Positions 28,522-37,756 of a DNA stretch of 64,000 bases are shown here, in pieces. This stretch comes from Desulfotalea sp. (GTDB taxonomy: Bacteria > Desulfobacterota > Desulfobulbia > Desulfobulbales > Desulfocapsaceae). Below the pieces are notes generated by a model that searched no databases, was not told the DNA's origin, and saw nothing but the letters and a program-made list of their open reading frames with translations. The stretch's first letter is position 1; every line of letters starts with the position of its first letter. Location of the stretch: the NCBI GenBank assembly GCA_002733995.1, contig NVXR01000001.1, forward strand, positions 1 through 64,000, written 5' to 3'. The translations under genes were made by a program, and so were the position numbers.

Positions 28522-29118
28522 TTAAGATTTGCCTACAGCATTCTTTTCCCTAGGTTGAAGAGTAAGGTCAACCGTGCTGGGAACCGACGTTGTTATGGGT
28601 ATCTCTTGATCGAACATACATCTACCTACGCCAATGCGTTGGGTGGTGCGCGCTACAAAATCCACGATTACAAAACCCGCCTGGTCGTTTTCTCCGAGGA
28701 GCTGACCTGGATTTATGAGTAGTGTATGTTCAAACTGTTGAATTTCTGGCACATGTGAATGCCCACAACAGACTATATCATAGATAGAATCGCTGGCAAG
28801 TTCTTGTGCTTGATCAGGATAATGAACCATGGCTATTGTATAAGTATCAATTACGAATTTGCCAAGAATACCATGGTGATTGATATTTGGGAATTCCCGG
28901 CCACATCTATCTGCAATGAGGCGCTGGTCGCCAATATTATTACCATAAATAAGGTGGACTTCGCCATTGAATCGTGTGAGCTGTTTCAGCATAAAAGGAG
29001 AAATAAGATCACCACAGTGGGCGACTACGTCTACCTTCGCCTGGTTACAGTAGTCAATGGCCGATGCCAGGTTTGCCACCTGGTCATGGGTGTCTGAGAG
29101 GATTGCAAGTGTTGTCAT
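28522..29118 (-). CDS. YfcE/MJ0936-type metallophosphoesterase
   Basis: 198 residues with all metal-binding motifs: SDTHDQ (residue about 8), HCGDLI, YGNNIGD and CGHSHVP, then NPGQ. These coordinate two metal ions in phosphodiesterases of this family. The E. coli YfcE acts on phosphodiester model compounds; its natural substrate is unknown. It is 8 bases after the radical SAM gene and probably cotranscribed with it. Confidence 0.9.
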   Translation of the reverse strand: MTTLAILSDTHDQVANLASAIDYCNQAKVDVVAHCGDLISPFMLKQLTRFNGEVHLIYGNNIGDQRLIADRCGREFPNINHHGILGKFVIDTYTIAMVHYPDQAQELASDSIYDIVCCGHSHVPEIQQFEHTLLINPGQLLGENDQAGFVIVDFVARTTQRIGVGRCMFDQEIPITTSVPSTVDLTLQPREKNAVGKS

Positions 29119-29126
29119 AGTCTACG

Positions 29127-30926
29127 CTAGTGTTGCTGTACGGCAAGGGAGAGAATGCGTCCGCTTTCTTGAAACATGAGCCGTTTTGAACACATTTCAT
29201 CTATGAATTGTTCCAGCGCATTTATTGAAACCTGGGGAAATAAATCCTGGATAGAACTCAATTTTGTAGGGATAAGAGCGGCGAGATAAATTTTTCTAGA
29301 GAGCCCCCGAAGCCTATGGTGAAGGGTTGCTTTACCCGCTTGTTCCTGGCGGATAATAAGAAATTGTTGGCCATCTCTATAGCTAAGGGCCGGCCTGCTT
29401 TTATTTTCCCTGTTTTTGTGGAAAAGTAGCCAGGCCGCGATGAGCTTGCGGACCGGTTTCCACCTCTGCTGCTGTATGCTTTTATCGCCACGGTAGCTAC
29501 TGATGAGCATAGTCATGGAGTTGTGACATTTTTTCGGGAACAGCATCTTTGTTTTCGCATGTGGGACAATAGAGCGGATGGAATAGTCTTGCAGGTTCTT
29601 GTAAATGGGCGATCCGTATCCGAGGAAGAATGTGGCCGCCTCTAGGGGCGCAAAGGGTTGGACATAGGCAAGATTGTCTATTGTTTCATTAATCTCAGCC
29701 ATGGAAGTGGTTGGAAAGTCGAGGATGAGATTGCCCTCCATTTTGATTCCCTGTTCGGTGCAGAGTTTCATCATGGCGATATTGTCCATGGTTGAATTAC
29801 CCTTAGCCATTTTTTTAAGTAAAGATGTGGACAGTGCCTCAATACCTACCTGGATGGTGGTTAGCCCCCCACTGCGATAATTTTTCAGACGATCAACTTT
29901 GCTGGTGCCCCTGATTTCTGCAAAGAAATCAAAATCAACGGCTTTTTTAGCTATCTCCGCAAAGAATTGATCCGCCTCCCGGGGTGGAAGAGCATTGTCT
30001 GTAAAGGTGAAGTGGAGGGATTCATATTTCTGTGATAGGGCCATGATCTCATGGATCATTCTGTCACTACTCTTATAGCGGTAGTTGTGCCATTGAACGT
30101 TTAGGTTACAGAAGGTGCACTTGTTCCACCAGCAGCCCCTTGAAAATTCAACAGGCAAAAGAGGAATAAAGGTGTGCAGGGGAAAGGCCTGTTGGGTTTC
30201 TTTGAAATAGTCACTGTAATCGGGAAAAGGTAGATCGTTTATTTCAAGTGGTTCAAGCGGTTGTTTTGCATGCGTCGTCGGCCTGCGGCAGATGATGCCA
30301 TCTACAAGTGTGGCTGTCTTATTGTCTAAAAATCTACAGAGAGTAAGAAGTCGTTCTTCCCCTTCTCCATCGATAATATAATCGATTTGTTTATATTCCT
30401 TTAGCAGCGATTCTCCAACTTCACCCGAACAGGATGAGCCGCCAAAAAGAATAGGTAGGTTTGGGTGTCTTTTTTTAACGAGTTTGGCCATGTATAAAGA
30501 TGGCAGAAGTTGGTTGAAGCAGATGGAAAAACCAATGCAGTCATACTGCTCAAGTCGAGCAGCGTTGAGCCAGCATTGACATTGCTGCTCTATTTCATCC
30601 ACAAGGGTATTGAAGTTGATTCTTTTTCTTGTGCTAGCTGAAATGCTACTGTGAAAGAGTTTAGCAGTATCCTTTTTTTTCTCAGGGTAGAGAAGGGCTG
30701 AAAACAGGGCTTCTCCGGCCCACCCAGACAGGGCAATCTCGGGATACACATCTGTTCCTATAAGGGCGGCAATACCGAGATAAGGGTGGAAGCTGTCCAC
30801 CCTATAAGCCGTTTTTTGCTGGAGATAACTTTGCAGACTTGCCAGTTGAACCGAGGGGCGATTGAAAATTGCCCAGGGCATGGAACAGAGTGCCAGCGCA
30901 AATACCTTATTGGAAGAAGAGTCCAT
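29127..30926 (-). CDS. B12-binding radical SAM protein, RiPP-maturase (rSAM_ocin-like) type
   Basis: A 599-residue protein. The N-terminal half resembles a cobalamin-binding Rossmann-type domain (PILFGGSSCSGEVG, IDYIIDGEGEERL). The radical SAM cluster motif is CWWNKCTFCNLN (about residue 280, CX3CX2C after the first Cys at RGC), followed by YRYKSSDRMI. This combination, with PSVQLASLQSYL and IALSGWAGEALFSALLYP near the start, resembles the B12-dependent RiPP C-methyltransferase group (the TIGR03975-like rSAM_ocin family). No precursor peptide lies nearby. It starts one base after the lolA stop, so it is in the murI-lolA operon. Substrate unknown. Confidence 0.8.
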   Translation of the reverse strand: MDSSSNKVFALALCSMPWAIFNRPSVQLASLQSYLQQKTAYRVDSFHPYLGIAALIGTDVYPEIALSGWAGEALFSALLYPEKKKDTAKLFHSSISASTRKRINFNTLVDEIEQQCQCWLNAARLEQYDCIGFSICFNQLLPSLYMAKLVKKRHPNLPILFGGSSCSGEVGESLLKEYKQIDYIIDGEGEERLLTLCRFLDNKTATLVDGIICRRPTTHAKQPLEPLEINDLPFPDYSDYFKETQQAFPLHTFIPLLPVEFSRGCWWNKCTFCNLNVQWHNYRYKSSDRMIHEIMALSQKYESLHFTFTDNALPPREADQFFAEIAKKAVDFDFFAEIRGTSKVDRLKNYRSGGLTTIQVGIEALSTSLLKKMAKGNSTMDNIAMMKLCTEQGIKMEGNLILDFPTTSMAEINETIDNLAYVQPFAPLEAATFFLGYGSPIYKNLQDYSIRSIVPHAKTKMLFPKKCHNSMTMLISSYRGDKSIQQQRWKPVRKLIAAWLLFHKNRENKSRPALSYRDGQQFLIIRQEQAGKATLHHRLRGLSRKIYLAALIPTKLSSIQDLFPQVSINALEQFIDEMCSKRLMFQESGRILSLAVQQH

Positions 30927-30927
30927 G

Positions 30928-31635
30928 CTATTGCCGAATGATCTCAGTATCTTTTGGTGGTGTAAATGAGAAGAGCGCCTCGGTTTGAGAACGGCTCATG
31001 TTTTTTAAGGCATCTGGTTGAATGTTACTGAGATTAAGCACAGTAACGGTGCCGAAGTGATCCTGGATATGTATTCTGCGAATAAGCGAATCTGTTGTTA
31101 CCCATAGATGGATGTCCTGCACCTGTGACTGGGGAGTGATGGGGACCAGTTTTATGACTTTAAAGTCCGTTGCAGTATCATTTCCGAAGTCTGGATCGGC
31201 GGGGCGGATGTGGAAATCGTCTTGCAGTTTTCCTTTGCCCGAGAAAAAGGAGTAGGTGAGATCTTTTTCCAGATTTTCAGCAGGGGATATTATCATCTGC
31301 TGCAGCTCTTCGAAATACATGTAGAAGAGGACTCCATCGTTGAGTAAAACCTGTCTCTTGGGGTTGGTATAATCCCAGCGCATTTGGTTCTTGCTCGCAC
31401 TTTTTAAAAAAGTTGCTGTGCCGGATCCTTTACGGGGACGGCCAGTGATTTCTCCCCTGGTGTCTTGGTTAAAGTTAAAGGTGAGACTTTGCATATGGTC
31501 ATAACGGAGTTGGAGTCTCTGGGCTATGTCCTCAGGGGATTCTGCCTCTGATGCTATACTGTAGCTATTTGCAGAAAAAAATAACAGACAGGTGAGCAAT
31601 GCCGTGCAGAGAGAAAAGCAAGGGTTTGTCTTCAT
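30928..31635 (-). CDS. lolA: Outer-membrane lipoprotein carrier LolA
   Basis: A 235-residue secreted protein with a signal peptide (about 1-28). The LolA core is visible: LQLRYDHMQSLTFNFNQDT, GTATFLKSASKNQMRWDYTNP, KRQVLLNDGVLF and YMYFEELQQMII. LolA ferries lipoproteins across the periplasm to the outer membrane. It starts 4 bases after murI and ends 1 base before the radical SAM gene, as if in one operon. Confidence 0.88.
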   Translation of the reverse strand: MKTNPCFSLCTALLTCLLFFSANSYSIASEAESPEDIAQRLQLRYDHMQSLTFNFNQDTRGEITGRPRKGSGTATFLKSASKNQMRWDYTNPKRQVLLNDGVLFYMYFEELQQMIISPAENLEKDLTYSFFSGKGKLQDDFHIRPADPDFGNDTATDFKVIKLVPITPQSQVQDIHLWVTTDSLIRRIHIQDHFGTVTVLNLSNIQPDALKNMSRSQTEALFSFTPPKDTEIIRQ

Positions 31636-31639
31636 AGTG

Positions 31640-32422
31640 TTATGCCTGTAGCAGATCTATTGACCTGTTGAAGATTTTGTCAGCCATCCGTTGGGCAGTT
31701 TTGGTTAAATCGGTTACGTAATATTTGTTTTTCTCTGGGCTATGTCCGGGGACCGGTAGTAATGTGCCCTGGGACAGGAGATTTTTTTGCAGGTACAGGG
31801 CAACTGTCTTAGAGCTGTCGATGAGCTGCACACGTTTGCCTATCCGGTGGCTAATCAGATTGGTCAGCAGGGGGTAGTGGGTGCAACCAAGTACCAGAGT
31901 GTCGATCTGGTGATCTTTAAAAAAACTCAAATATCTCCGCAGGATCATTTTCGTTTCTCGCTTGTCGAGCCAGCCTTCTTCCACAAGTGAGACAAGTAGA
32001 GGACACGCCTTTGAGATGACAGTTGAGTTGCTGCGTTTTTCCATTATAAGTTTTTCGTACAGGCCACTTTCAATTGTAGCCCTCGTACCAATAACCCCAA
32101 TTTTGCCATTAACAGATTGTGCTACTGCTTGTTCCACCGCCGGAGTTATCACCTCAAAAACAGGTATGTTACACTCTTTGCGTAAGCGATTGGTGGCAAC
32201 GCTTGATGCGGAGTTGCAGGCGATGACAATAACTTTTGCACCATTGTCTATTAAAAATTGAGCATTTTCAATGGAATATTCTTCTATTGTTTTTGCACTT
32301 TTGGGTCCGTATGGCGTTCTTGCTATGTCGCCAAGGTAGAGTAGCGGTTGTTCAGGTAACAATTGCTCTACAGCTCTTGCCACCGTCATACCGCCAACAC
32401 CTGAATCAAATATTCCAATCAT
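31640..32422 (-). CDS. murI: Glutamate racemase
   Basis: Makes D-glutamate for peptidoglycan. 260 residues with the DSGVGGMTV start, first catalytic Cys in IACNSASS (about 75), and second Cys in VLGCTHYPLL (about 185). Complete length. First gene of a likely operon with lolA, a radical SAM gene and a phosphodiesterase. Confidence 0.95.
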   Translation of the reverse strand: MIGIFDSGVGGMTVARAVEQLLPEQPLLYLGDIARTPYGPKSAKTIEEYSIENAQFLIDNGAKVIVIACNSASSVATNRLRKECNIPVFEVITPAVEQAVAQSVNGKIGVIGTRATIESGLYEKLIMEKRSNSTVISKACPLLVSLVEEGWLDKRETKMILRRYLSFFKDHQIDTLVLGCTHYPLLTNLISHRIGKRVQLIDSSKTVALYLQKNLLSQGTLLPVPGHSPEKNKYYVTDLTKTAQRMADKIFNRSIDLLQA

Positions 32423-32857
32423 AAAATTGTTTTACGTCTAGAGGTGGTAGGGAGATTGCGGTTAATTGTATGGCCAATCTATAACAAAAAATCTTATTTA
32501 CAACAAGCGGCGAAGATTGTGAATCACAACGCAGATATTCATATGGATTGATACGTTCAATGTATTGACAGAGAAGGCGCAGAGCATTAGATTTGCACCT
32601 GTTCCATTGGAGGGGTACAAAACAACTGTTGATGGCTTCGTGAAAACGTTTCATCTTCATCGTTGTTGGCAAGTATCCATAATATTATAGTGTGTCATAT
32701 AACACTGTTATACTGTGAAGTTGGTATGCCTCGAATAGAAACACTGTTACTTGTTTAATCCGGAATTAAGGTTTTACGAGTTGGTCAATTGTTGAATGTG
32801 ATATTGTTTTTATTGGTTTAGTCCGCTTGAGTAAAGCATGGCCCATAGGTGAATAGA
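32423..32857. other. 435-base intergenic region, divergent
   Basis: Lies between murI (leftward) and fmdB (rightward), so it should hold both promoters. An 88-codon minus-strand frame overlaps the murI start by 17 bases but shows no recognisable motif, and it was not accepted as a gene. Confidence 0.5.
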
Positions 32858-33145
32858 ATGCCAGTTTATGAGTATGAATGTAAAGAGTGTAAAAAAGTAT
32901 TTGAGTTTCAGCAGAAAATGGCTGATGCCCCTTTAACCCAGTGTCCTGAATGCGAAGGACCAATGACCAAACTTATGTCCATGAGCTCTTTTCAGCTTAA
33001 GGGTGGTGGTTGGTATGCTGATGGGTACAGTAGCCCAACAAGTAGTTCTGATAAAACAGGTACTGAAAAGAAAGCCACGGAAAAACCAGCGTCCTGTAAA
33101 GAAAAAACAGGCTGTTCCGGGTGCCCCGCAGCCAGTACAAGCTAA
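32858..33145 (+). CDS. FmdB-family zinc-ribbon regulatory-type protein
   Basis: 95 residues from the ATG at 32858 (AGGTGA 5 bases before). The N-terminal half is the FmdB zinc ribbon: MPVYEYECKECKKVFEFQQ, then CPEC, giving CxxC...CxxC. The C-terminal half is Lys/Ser-rich and has extra Cys (CKEKTGCSGC). The name comes from a putative regulator next to formamidase genes; function is not established, and no amidase lies nearby. Confidence 0.86.
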   Translation: MPVYEYECKECKKVFEFQQKMADAPLTQCPECEGPMTKLMSMSSFQLKGGGWYADGYSSPTSSSDKTGTEKKATEKPASCKEKTGCSGCPAASTS

Positions 33146-33448
33146 AACGTCCACCGAGCAATTGTACCGGAGCTGTAGAGAGTCGAGGTTGTAAGCGTAT
33201 GGATATATTTTACGGCGCACGAAATGAAGCGGATTCTTTGGGGCTGTTAGGCCCGAAGGGTCGCTCATATGGAAAAAATAGTATTCACGAAAATGTGAGC
33301 TTTACAAACAAGCATAACGCGTGCAACACGTTGTTGCTTCAATGTTAAGTTATTTTTTCCATATTGCGCACGTAAAATGGTGCTACTGCGCAGTCCAGCA
33401 ACATCAAGCTACTGTACGGGAGCAGTGCTCTCGAAACAGTAAGCGGGC
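33146..33448. other. 303-base intergenic region after fmdB
   Basis: Non-coding. A short inverted repeat GCAACA/TGTTGC (33323-33337) with a 3-base loop is the only structure seen. It separates convergent fmdB and queA. Confidence 0.5.
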
Positions 33449-34531
33449 CTAGGAACGGTCGCCGATGATTGTCATGGCGTCACCATACGAAAAAAAACGA
33501 TAATCCTCTTTAATAGCGGCATCATAGCAGTTAAGGAGGGTTTCTCTTCCACAGAGGGCAGACACTAGGAACATCAGAGAAGAGTCTGGCAGGTGGAAGT
33601 TGGTGATCAGGTTGTCAATTACCTTGAAGGTAAATCCAGGATAGATGTACAGGTCGCACCAGTCTTCCATGGGCTGGAGAGTTCCTGTTTTTTTTGCCCC
33701 AAATTCAAGAGCTCTGACGGAGGTCGTGCCAACGGCCCACACCTTGCCCCCACGCTGCTTGGTTGCCTGAACCTTATCGACCACATCTTGACCTATTGAG
33801 AGGTATTCGCGGTGTATCTGATGGCGGGTAATATCAGTCTCACGTACAGGTGCGAAGGTACCATAGCCAACATGCAATGTTACCTCTCCTATGGTGACAC
33901 CCTTGTCTTTTAATTTCGTGAGTAGTTCTTTAGTGAAGTGCAGGCCGGCTGTGGGAGCTGCAACGGCCCCCGGTTGATCTGCGTATACTGTCTGGTATCT
34001 CTTGGTATCCTCTTTGGTTGCCCCCGTTTTACGTGTAATATAAGGGGGGAGAGGCACGTCTCCTGCCAGCTCTAAACATCTCATCAAGCCAAGATCTTCG
34101 TTGAAATGCAGTTGCAAAAGGGCCTTGCCATCTTCGAGGTAGTCCACGACCTGGCAGTGCAATTCGTCACTGATGCTAAGAGTTGATCCGAGTTGAGGAC
34201 GTTTAGAAGATTTTAACAGGCAGTTGGTTCTGGCTGTATTTGTTGTACCTTCCACGAGTTTTGGAAACTCCAGCAGAAATACCTCAATTTTACCTCCAGT
34301 CTCTTTCTTGCCAAAGAGTCGTGCCGGGAACACCTTCGTGTTGTTCACAACAAGCAGGTCACCCTCCTGTAGATATTCATGCAAATTACTAAATTTGCGG
34401 TGTTGGAGGCTGTTATCTTGTGTCTGCAGCACCATGAGCTTTGAGTTATCGCGTTTGTCCGCGGGGTGTTGTGCTATACTCCCCTGGGGGAGGTCATAGT
34501 GGTAGGCGTCGAGGCTGAGATCTTCTTGCAT
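33449..34531 (-). CDS. queA: S-adenosylmethionine:tRNA ribosyltransferase-isomerase (QueA)
   Basis: Adds the ribosyl part of SAM to preQ1 in tRNA to form epoxyqueuosine. 360 residues, full length. Motifs: YDLPQGSIAQHPADKRDNSKLMVL, VNNTKVFPARL, AAPTAGLHFT (substrate loop) and the closing GDAMTII. It is convergent with fmdB and divergent from mqnB; no tgt or other queuosine gene is in the window. Confidence 0.95.
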   Translation of the reverse strand: MQEDLSLDAYHYDLPQGSIAQHPADKRDNSKLMVLQTQDNSLQHRKFSNLHEYLQEGDLLVVNNTKVFPARLFGKKETGGKIEVFLLEFPKLVEGTTNTARTNCLLKSSKRPQLGSTLSISDELHCQVVDYLEDGKALLQLHFNEDLGLMRCLELAGDVPLPPYITRKTGATKEDTKRYQTVYADQPGAVAAPTAGLHFTKELLTKLKDKGVTIGEVTLHVGYGTFAPVRETDITRHQIHREYLSIGQDVVDKVQATKQRGGKVWAVGTTSVRALEFGAKKTGTLQPMEDWCDLYIYPGFTFKVIDNLITNFHLPDSSLMFLVSALCGRETLLNCYDAAIKEDYRFFSYGDAMTIIGDRS

Positions 34532-34732
34532 TATTGAGGTATCTTAGTAAAAAGTGAAGCATTGCATGGACGTGAGCAATGCATATTGCGCTTAAATGCG
34601 CTATTCTGATTTTGTCAGTTCAGAAGGTATTGCATTTCCCTGATCTGGCAAGGTGATTTTCTCTGTAGCTGTGGTAACAAACAGTGGCAGAGTGTATTCT
34701 TACTCGTTTTTTATAAAAGGTTTGTAGATACC

Positions 34733-35395
34733 ATGATCTTGGTGACCGCTGCAACTGAATTTGAGATGAACGCCCTGATGGGCCATGCTGGTATGCTAGA
34801 AAATAGATGCCAACGGCTTGTAACGGGGGTAGGGCTTGCCCGGACTGCTCAAAATGTCACCCGTTTTTTATGTGAAAGCAAGTGCTCAATAGACGCAGTG
34901 CTGAACTTTGGTGTTGGAGGGGCTTATTTCCAAGCGGAAAAAACCGTTAACCAACCGCAACTTCTAGATGTCTGTGTGGCCGAACGTGAGCTCTTTGGAG
35001 ATCTTGGTGTCTGTATGGGCAATGAGATTGAATACCTGAGTGAAAGTCTTGTTGGGCCCATTGTCTTTGATTTGAAAAATGATCTCTATAATCGCTGTAC
35101 CCAGGTGTTAAATAGGGCAGAAATACCCTACCGCGGGGGTACTTTTATTTCAGTCAACAGTGTTACAGGGCTACGGGCCCGTGGGGACATGCTCCAGCGC
35201 AAGTGGAACGGCCTGTGTGAAAATATGGAAGGTGCGGCGGTGGCACAGGTGTGCAGTATGTTTTCTCTCAATTTCTTTGAACTGCGCTGTATTTCGAATA
35301 TGGTCGAAGATAGGAATCCTGTTGCCTGGCGGTTGCAGGAGGCCTGTGAAAAAGTTGCGATTACCATAAAAAAGATCGTTGAAGAAATAAGTTGA
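34733..35395 (+). CDS. mqnB: Futalosine hydrolase (MqnB)
   Basis: 220 residues with the nucleosidase/phosphorylase fold: MILVTAATEFEMNAL start, VLNFGVGGAY, then VSVNSVTG-like and CENMEGAAVAQVC (nucleoside-binding Glu-Met-Glu region). It removes hypoxanthine from futalosine in the menaquinone pathway. The assignment rests on fold plus the adjacent mqnD, with which it is probably coupled (start 11 bases after the stop). Confidence 0.87.
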   Translation: MILVTAATEFEMNALMGHAGMLENRCQRLVTGVGLARTAQNVTRFLCESKCSIDAVLNFGVGGAYFQAEKTVNQPQLLDVCVAERELFGDLGVCMGNEIEYLSESLVGPIVFDLKNDLYNRCTQVLNRAEIPYRGGTFISVNSVTGLRARGDMLQRKWNGLCENMEGAAVAQVCSMFSLNFFELRCISNMVEDRNPVAWRLQEACEKVAITIKKIVEEIS

Positions 35396-35406
35396 GACCT
35401 ATTGAT

Positions 35407-36249
35407 ATGCCAAAAAAAAATACATTAAGCATCGGCTTCTCCCCCTGCCCAAACGATACTTTTATCTTCTATGGCCTGGTCCATGACAAGGTAGAATGTG
35501 AGGGAGAGACATTTCTGCAACCCCAGCTAGCAGATGTAGAGCAACTCAATAACTGGGCCGTTGAGGGGAGGCTGGACGTAACAAAGTTATCGTATCACGC
35601 CCTTGCCCATGTCCTTGATGAATATTGTCTTCTGACGACGGGGGGGGCTCTTGGTCGGGGCTGTGGACCTCTATTGATCACCCGTGGTTCTAAAAAAAGT
35701 GTTGCTTCCCAGCTTAAAACCATCGCAATTCCAGGAAAACTCACCACAGCGACTCTTCTACTGCAGATGTATCTGCCTTTTCCCTGTGAACTGATCGAAA
35801 TGCGCTTTGATTATATCATGGGGGCCGTTGAGAGGGGGGAGGTTGACGCAGGCGTCATCATCCATGAATCTCGATTTACATATGCTGACCATGGATTATC
35901 CTGCTTGCAGGATCTCGGTCAATGGTGGGAAGAAAGTACTGGAATGCCAATCCCTCTAGGCGGTATTGCCGCCAGGAGAAGTCTTGGTAAACAACGGCTG
36001 AAAGCTATTGAACGGGCAATCGGTTCCAGTGTTACCTATGCCTTTCAGCAGCCTGACAGCTGTCTCTCTTATATAAGGAGTCATAGCCAAGAGCTTGAAC
36101 AAGAGGTTGTGGCGAGGCATATTGAACTTTATGTTAATGATTTTTCTCTTGATCTTGGGGATGAGGGCAGGGCCGCTGTAGAGTTGTTCATTGAAAAAGG
36201 TAGGATAAACGGCGCATTGCCGGGCAATGAAAAGCCTGTTTTTATCTGA
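35407..36249 (+). CDS. mqnD: 1,4-dihydroxy-6-naphthoate synthase (MqnD)
   Basis: About 280 residues. The family signature is FSPCPNDTFIFYGLVH near the start, and GVDAGVIIHESRFTYADHGL-like segment is present (VDAGVIIHESRFTYADHGL). It resembles a periplasmic-binding-type fold used here as a cytosolic enzyme converting cyclic dehypoxanthine futalosine to dihydroxynaphthoate. Start taken at the ATG at 35407; a TTG at 35392, overlapping mqnB, is possible. mqnA and mqnC are not in the window, so the pathway is completed elsewhere. Confidence 0.9.
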   Translation: MPKKNTLSIGFSPCPNDTFIFYGLVHDKVECEGETFLQPQLADVEQLNNWAVEGRLDVTKLSYHALAHVLDEYCLLTTGGALGRGCGPLLITRGSKKSVASQLKTIAIPGKLTTATLLLQMYLPFPCELIEMRFDYIMGAVERGEVDAGVIIHESRFTYADHGLSCLQDLGQWWEESTGMPIPLGGIAARRSLGKQRLKAIERAIGSSVTYAFQQPDSCLSYIRSHSQELEQEVVARHIELYVNDFSLDLGDEGRAAVELFIEKGRINGALPGNEKPVFI

Positions 36250-36292
36250 AGGTTACAGTAAAACGGACAGAGGTGATAAGTGGTGCTACTTC

Positions 36293-37234
36293 ATGGATAA
36301 ATCTTTTTACGTGGACGGGATGTTACAATTTCCAATATTCCATCTCATTGGTGGTAGTACCTTGCAGCGCGTGGAATTTATTGAAAAGCTACAGAGGGAG
36401 CTCGATCTTTGTCATTTGTATACCGGTGTTATCAATACGTCTCTACCCCAGCGATATGAGCTTGTTACAATGGCCCGGTTGTTTGATCTGATTATTGTTG
36501 ACGGAGCTGTTGATTTTCCCCTGCACAAAATTTACCTGGACAGTAGGCCTGATGCAGGTGCTGGAGAGTTGGTCTGGTTGGATGGAGATAGTCTCTCCAT
36601 GGAAAGGTTTTGTGTAAATCTGCTGGAAAAATTAGACCATATTTCCAGCCAGGTACCCGTCTGGGCTTGTATTTTGATTGGTGGTCGCAGTTCTCGAATG
36701 GGTCAGCCGAAGCACCTTCTCAAAGGGCAGGACGGGGGGGGCGAAAGTTGGCTTGAGCGTACGCTTCGCCTTGTGCAACCAAAGGTTACAGGTCTTGTGG
36801 TATCGGGTAAGGGCGAGTTGCCAAAAACCTTAACTGGGGTGCAACGTATTGCAGATATCCCAGGGGTTGCAGGTCCTCTTACCGGTGTTCTGTCTGCCAT
36901 GCGCTGGCAGCCCGGTGTCAGCTGGCTCGTGATTGCCTGTGATATGCCATTTATTTCTGACGGGGCACTCGACTGGCTACTTTCTGGACGCAGGCCAGGG
37001 TGTTGGGGGCGGATTCCTCGGCTGGTCGATGCGGATTTTTGTGAGCCTCTCTTTGCCTGGTACGATGGCAGGTGTTCACATCTTCTTGAGCAACAGCTGC
37101 TCACTGGCAATTTTCGCGTTGGTAAAATTGCTTCTCACATAAAAATAGATAACCCGATAATTCCGGATAGACTGCGCACCTCTTGGCAGAATATTAATAC
37201 GCCAGAACAGTTACAGGCCATCCACCCCGACTGA
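36293..37234 (+). CDS. Molybdenum cofactor guanylyltransferase with degenerate MobB-like N-terminus
   Basis: About 313 residues from the ATG at 36293; an ATG at 36227 overlapping mqnD is an alternative. The first 120 residues resemble MobB but the P-loop is degraded (FPIFHLIGGSTLQRVEFIEKL lacks GKT). From about 135 there is a MobA domain: ILIGGRSSRMGQPKHLL, IADIPGVAGPLTGVLSAM and VIACDMPFIS. MobA attaches GMP to molybdopterin, giving the cofactor used by many anaerobic oxidoreductases. It follows mqnD closely. Confidence 0.83.
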   Translation: MDKSFYVDGMLQFPIFHLIGGSTLQRVEFIEKLQRELDLCHLYTGVINTSLPQRYELVTMARLFDLIIVDGAVDFPLHKIYLDSRPDAGAGELVWLDGDSLSMERFCVNLLEKLDHISSQVPVWACILIGGRSSRMGQPKHLLKGQDGGGESWLERTLRLVQPKVTGLVVSGKGELPKTLTGVQRIADIPGVAGPLTGVLSAMRWQPGVSWLVIACDMPFISDGALDWLLSGRRPGCWGRIPRLVDADFCEPLFAWYDGRCSHLLEQQLLTGNFRVGKIASHIKIDNPIIPDRLRTSWQNINTPEQLQAIHPD

Positions 37235-37756
37235 ACTCTCGGTTCGCAACCGTTCCGCTACCATACCGGATTTAAAGCGGTTGCTCATGATTCTAAGCCA
37301 AAAGGGGCAATCTCTATGGCTTGTTGAGTAGTAGTCATGACATCCTGGTGCAAGCTTACTCATGGGGTATTTTACCCACCTCTCCAGCTCTTACCTCTAA
37401 ACAGTACAACGTTCATGACAAATATAAGGTGTCGGTCCTCTTGGCATATTGAGGTGGACATTGGGAGTGAAAAGGAGTAAATGAACTCCTTTTTATGGTT
37501 AATCTGTATTGCCCATCAGTTCGGAATGAGTCGGGTTCAACGTTATTTGCAATAAACCATAATAGGCTATGTTCATTGGACAATGTTTGTAGAAAATGAT
37601 GGCCCATGGACTGACCTCTTCAGTACAAGGGGTAATCCACCTTTCACAAGATGTTACACGTCGTATTGTGCTGTTAATTGTTTATCACCAAGCAATACCA
37701 TGTTCATAGGGGCATGCGGGGCAGCTAAAAAACGTCAATAGTAATGGGATAGTAAG
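37235..37756. other. 522-base intergenic region, includes a terminator-like hairpin
   Basis: No gene seen. AAAAGGAGT (37470-37478) and ACTCCTTTT (37485-37493) form a perfect 9-base stem with a 6-base loop and end in T's, so it may end the mobA transcript, though it lies about 235 bases downstream of the stop. Confidence 0.5.

Noticed and set aside
32406..32672. Minus-strand frame of 88 codons overlapping the murI start
   Set aside because: No recognisable motif and it would place the murI start inside its coding region. Possible but not supported.
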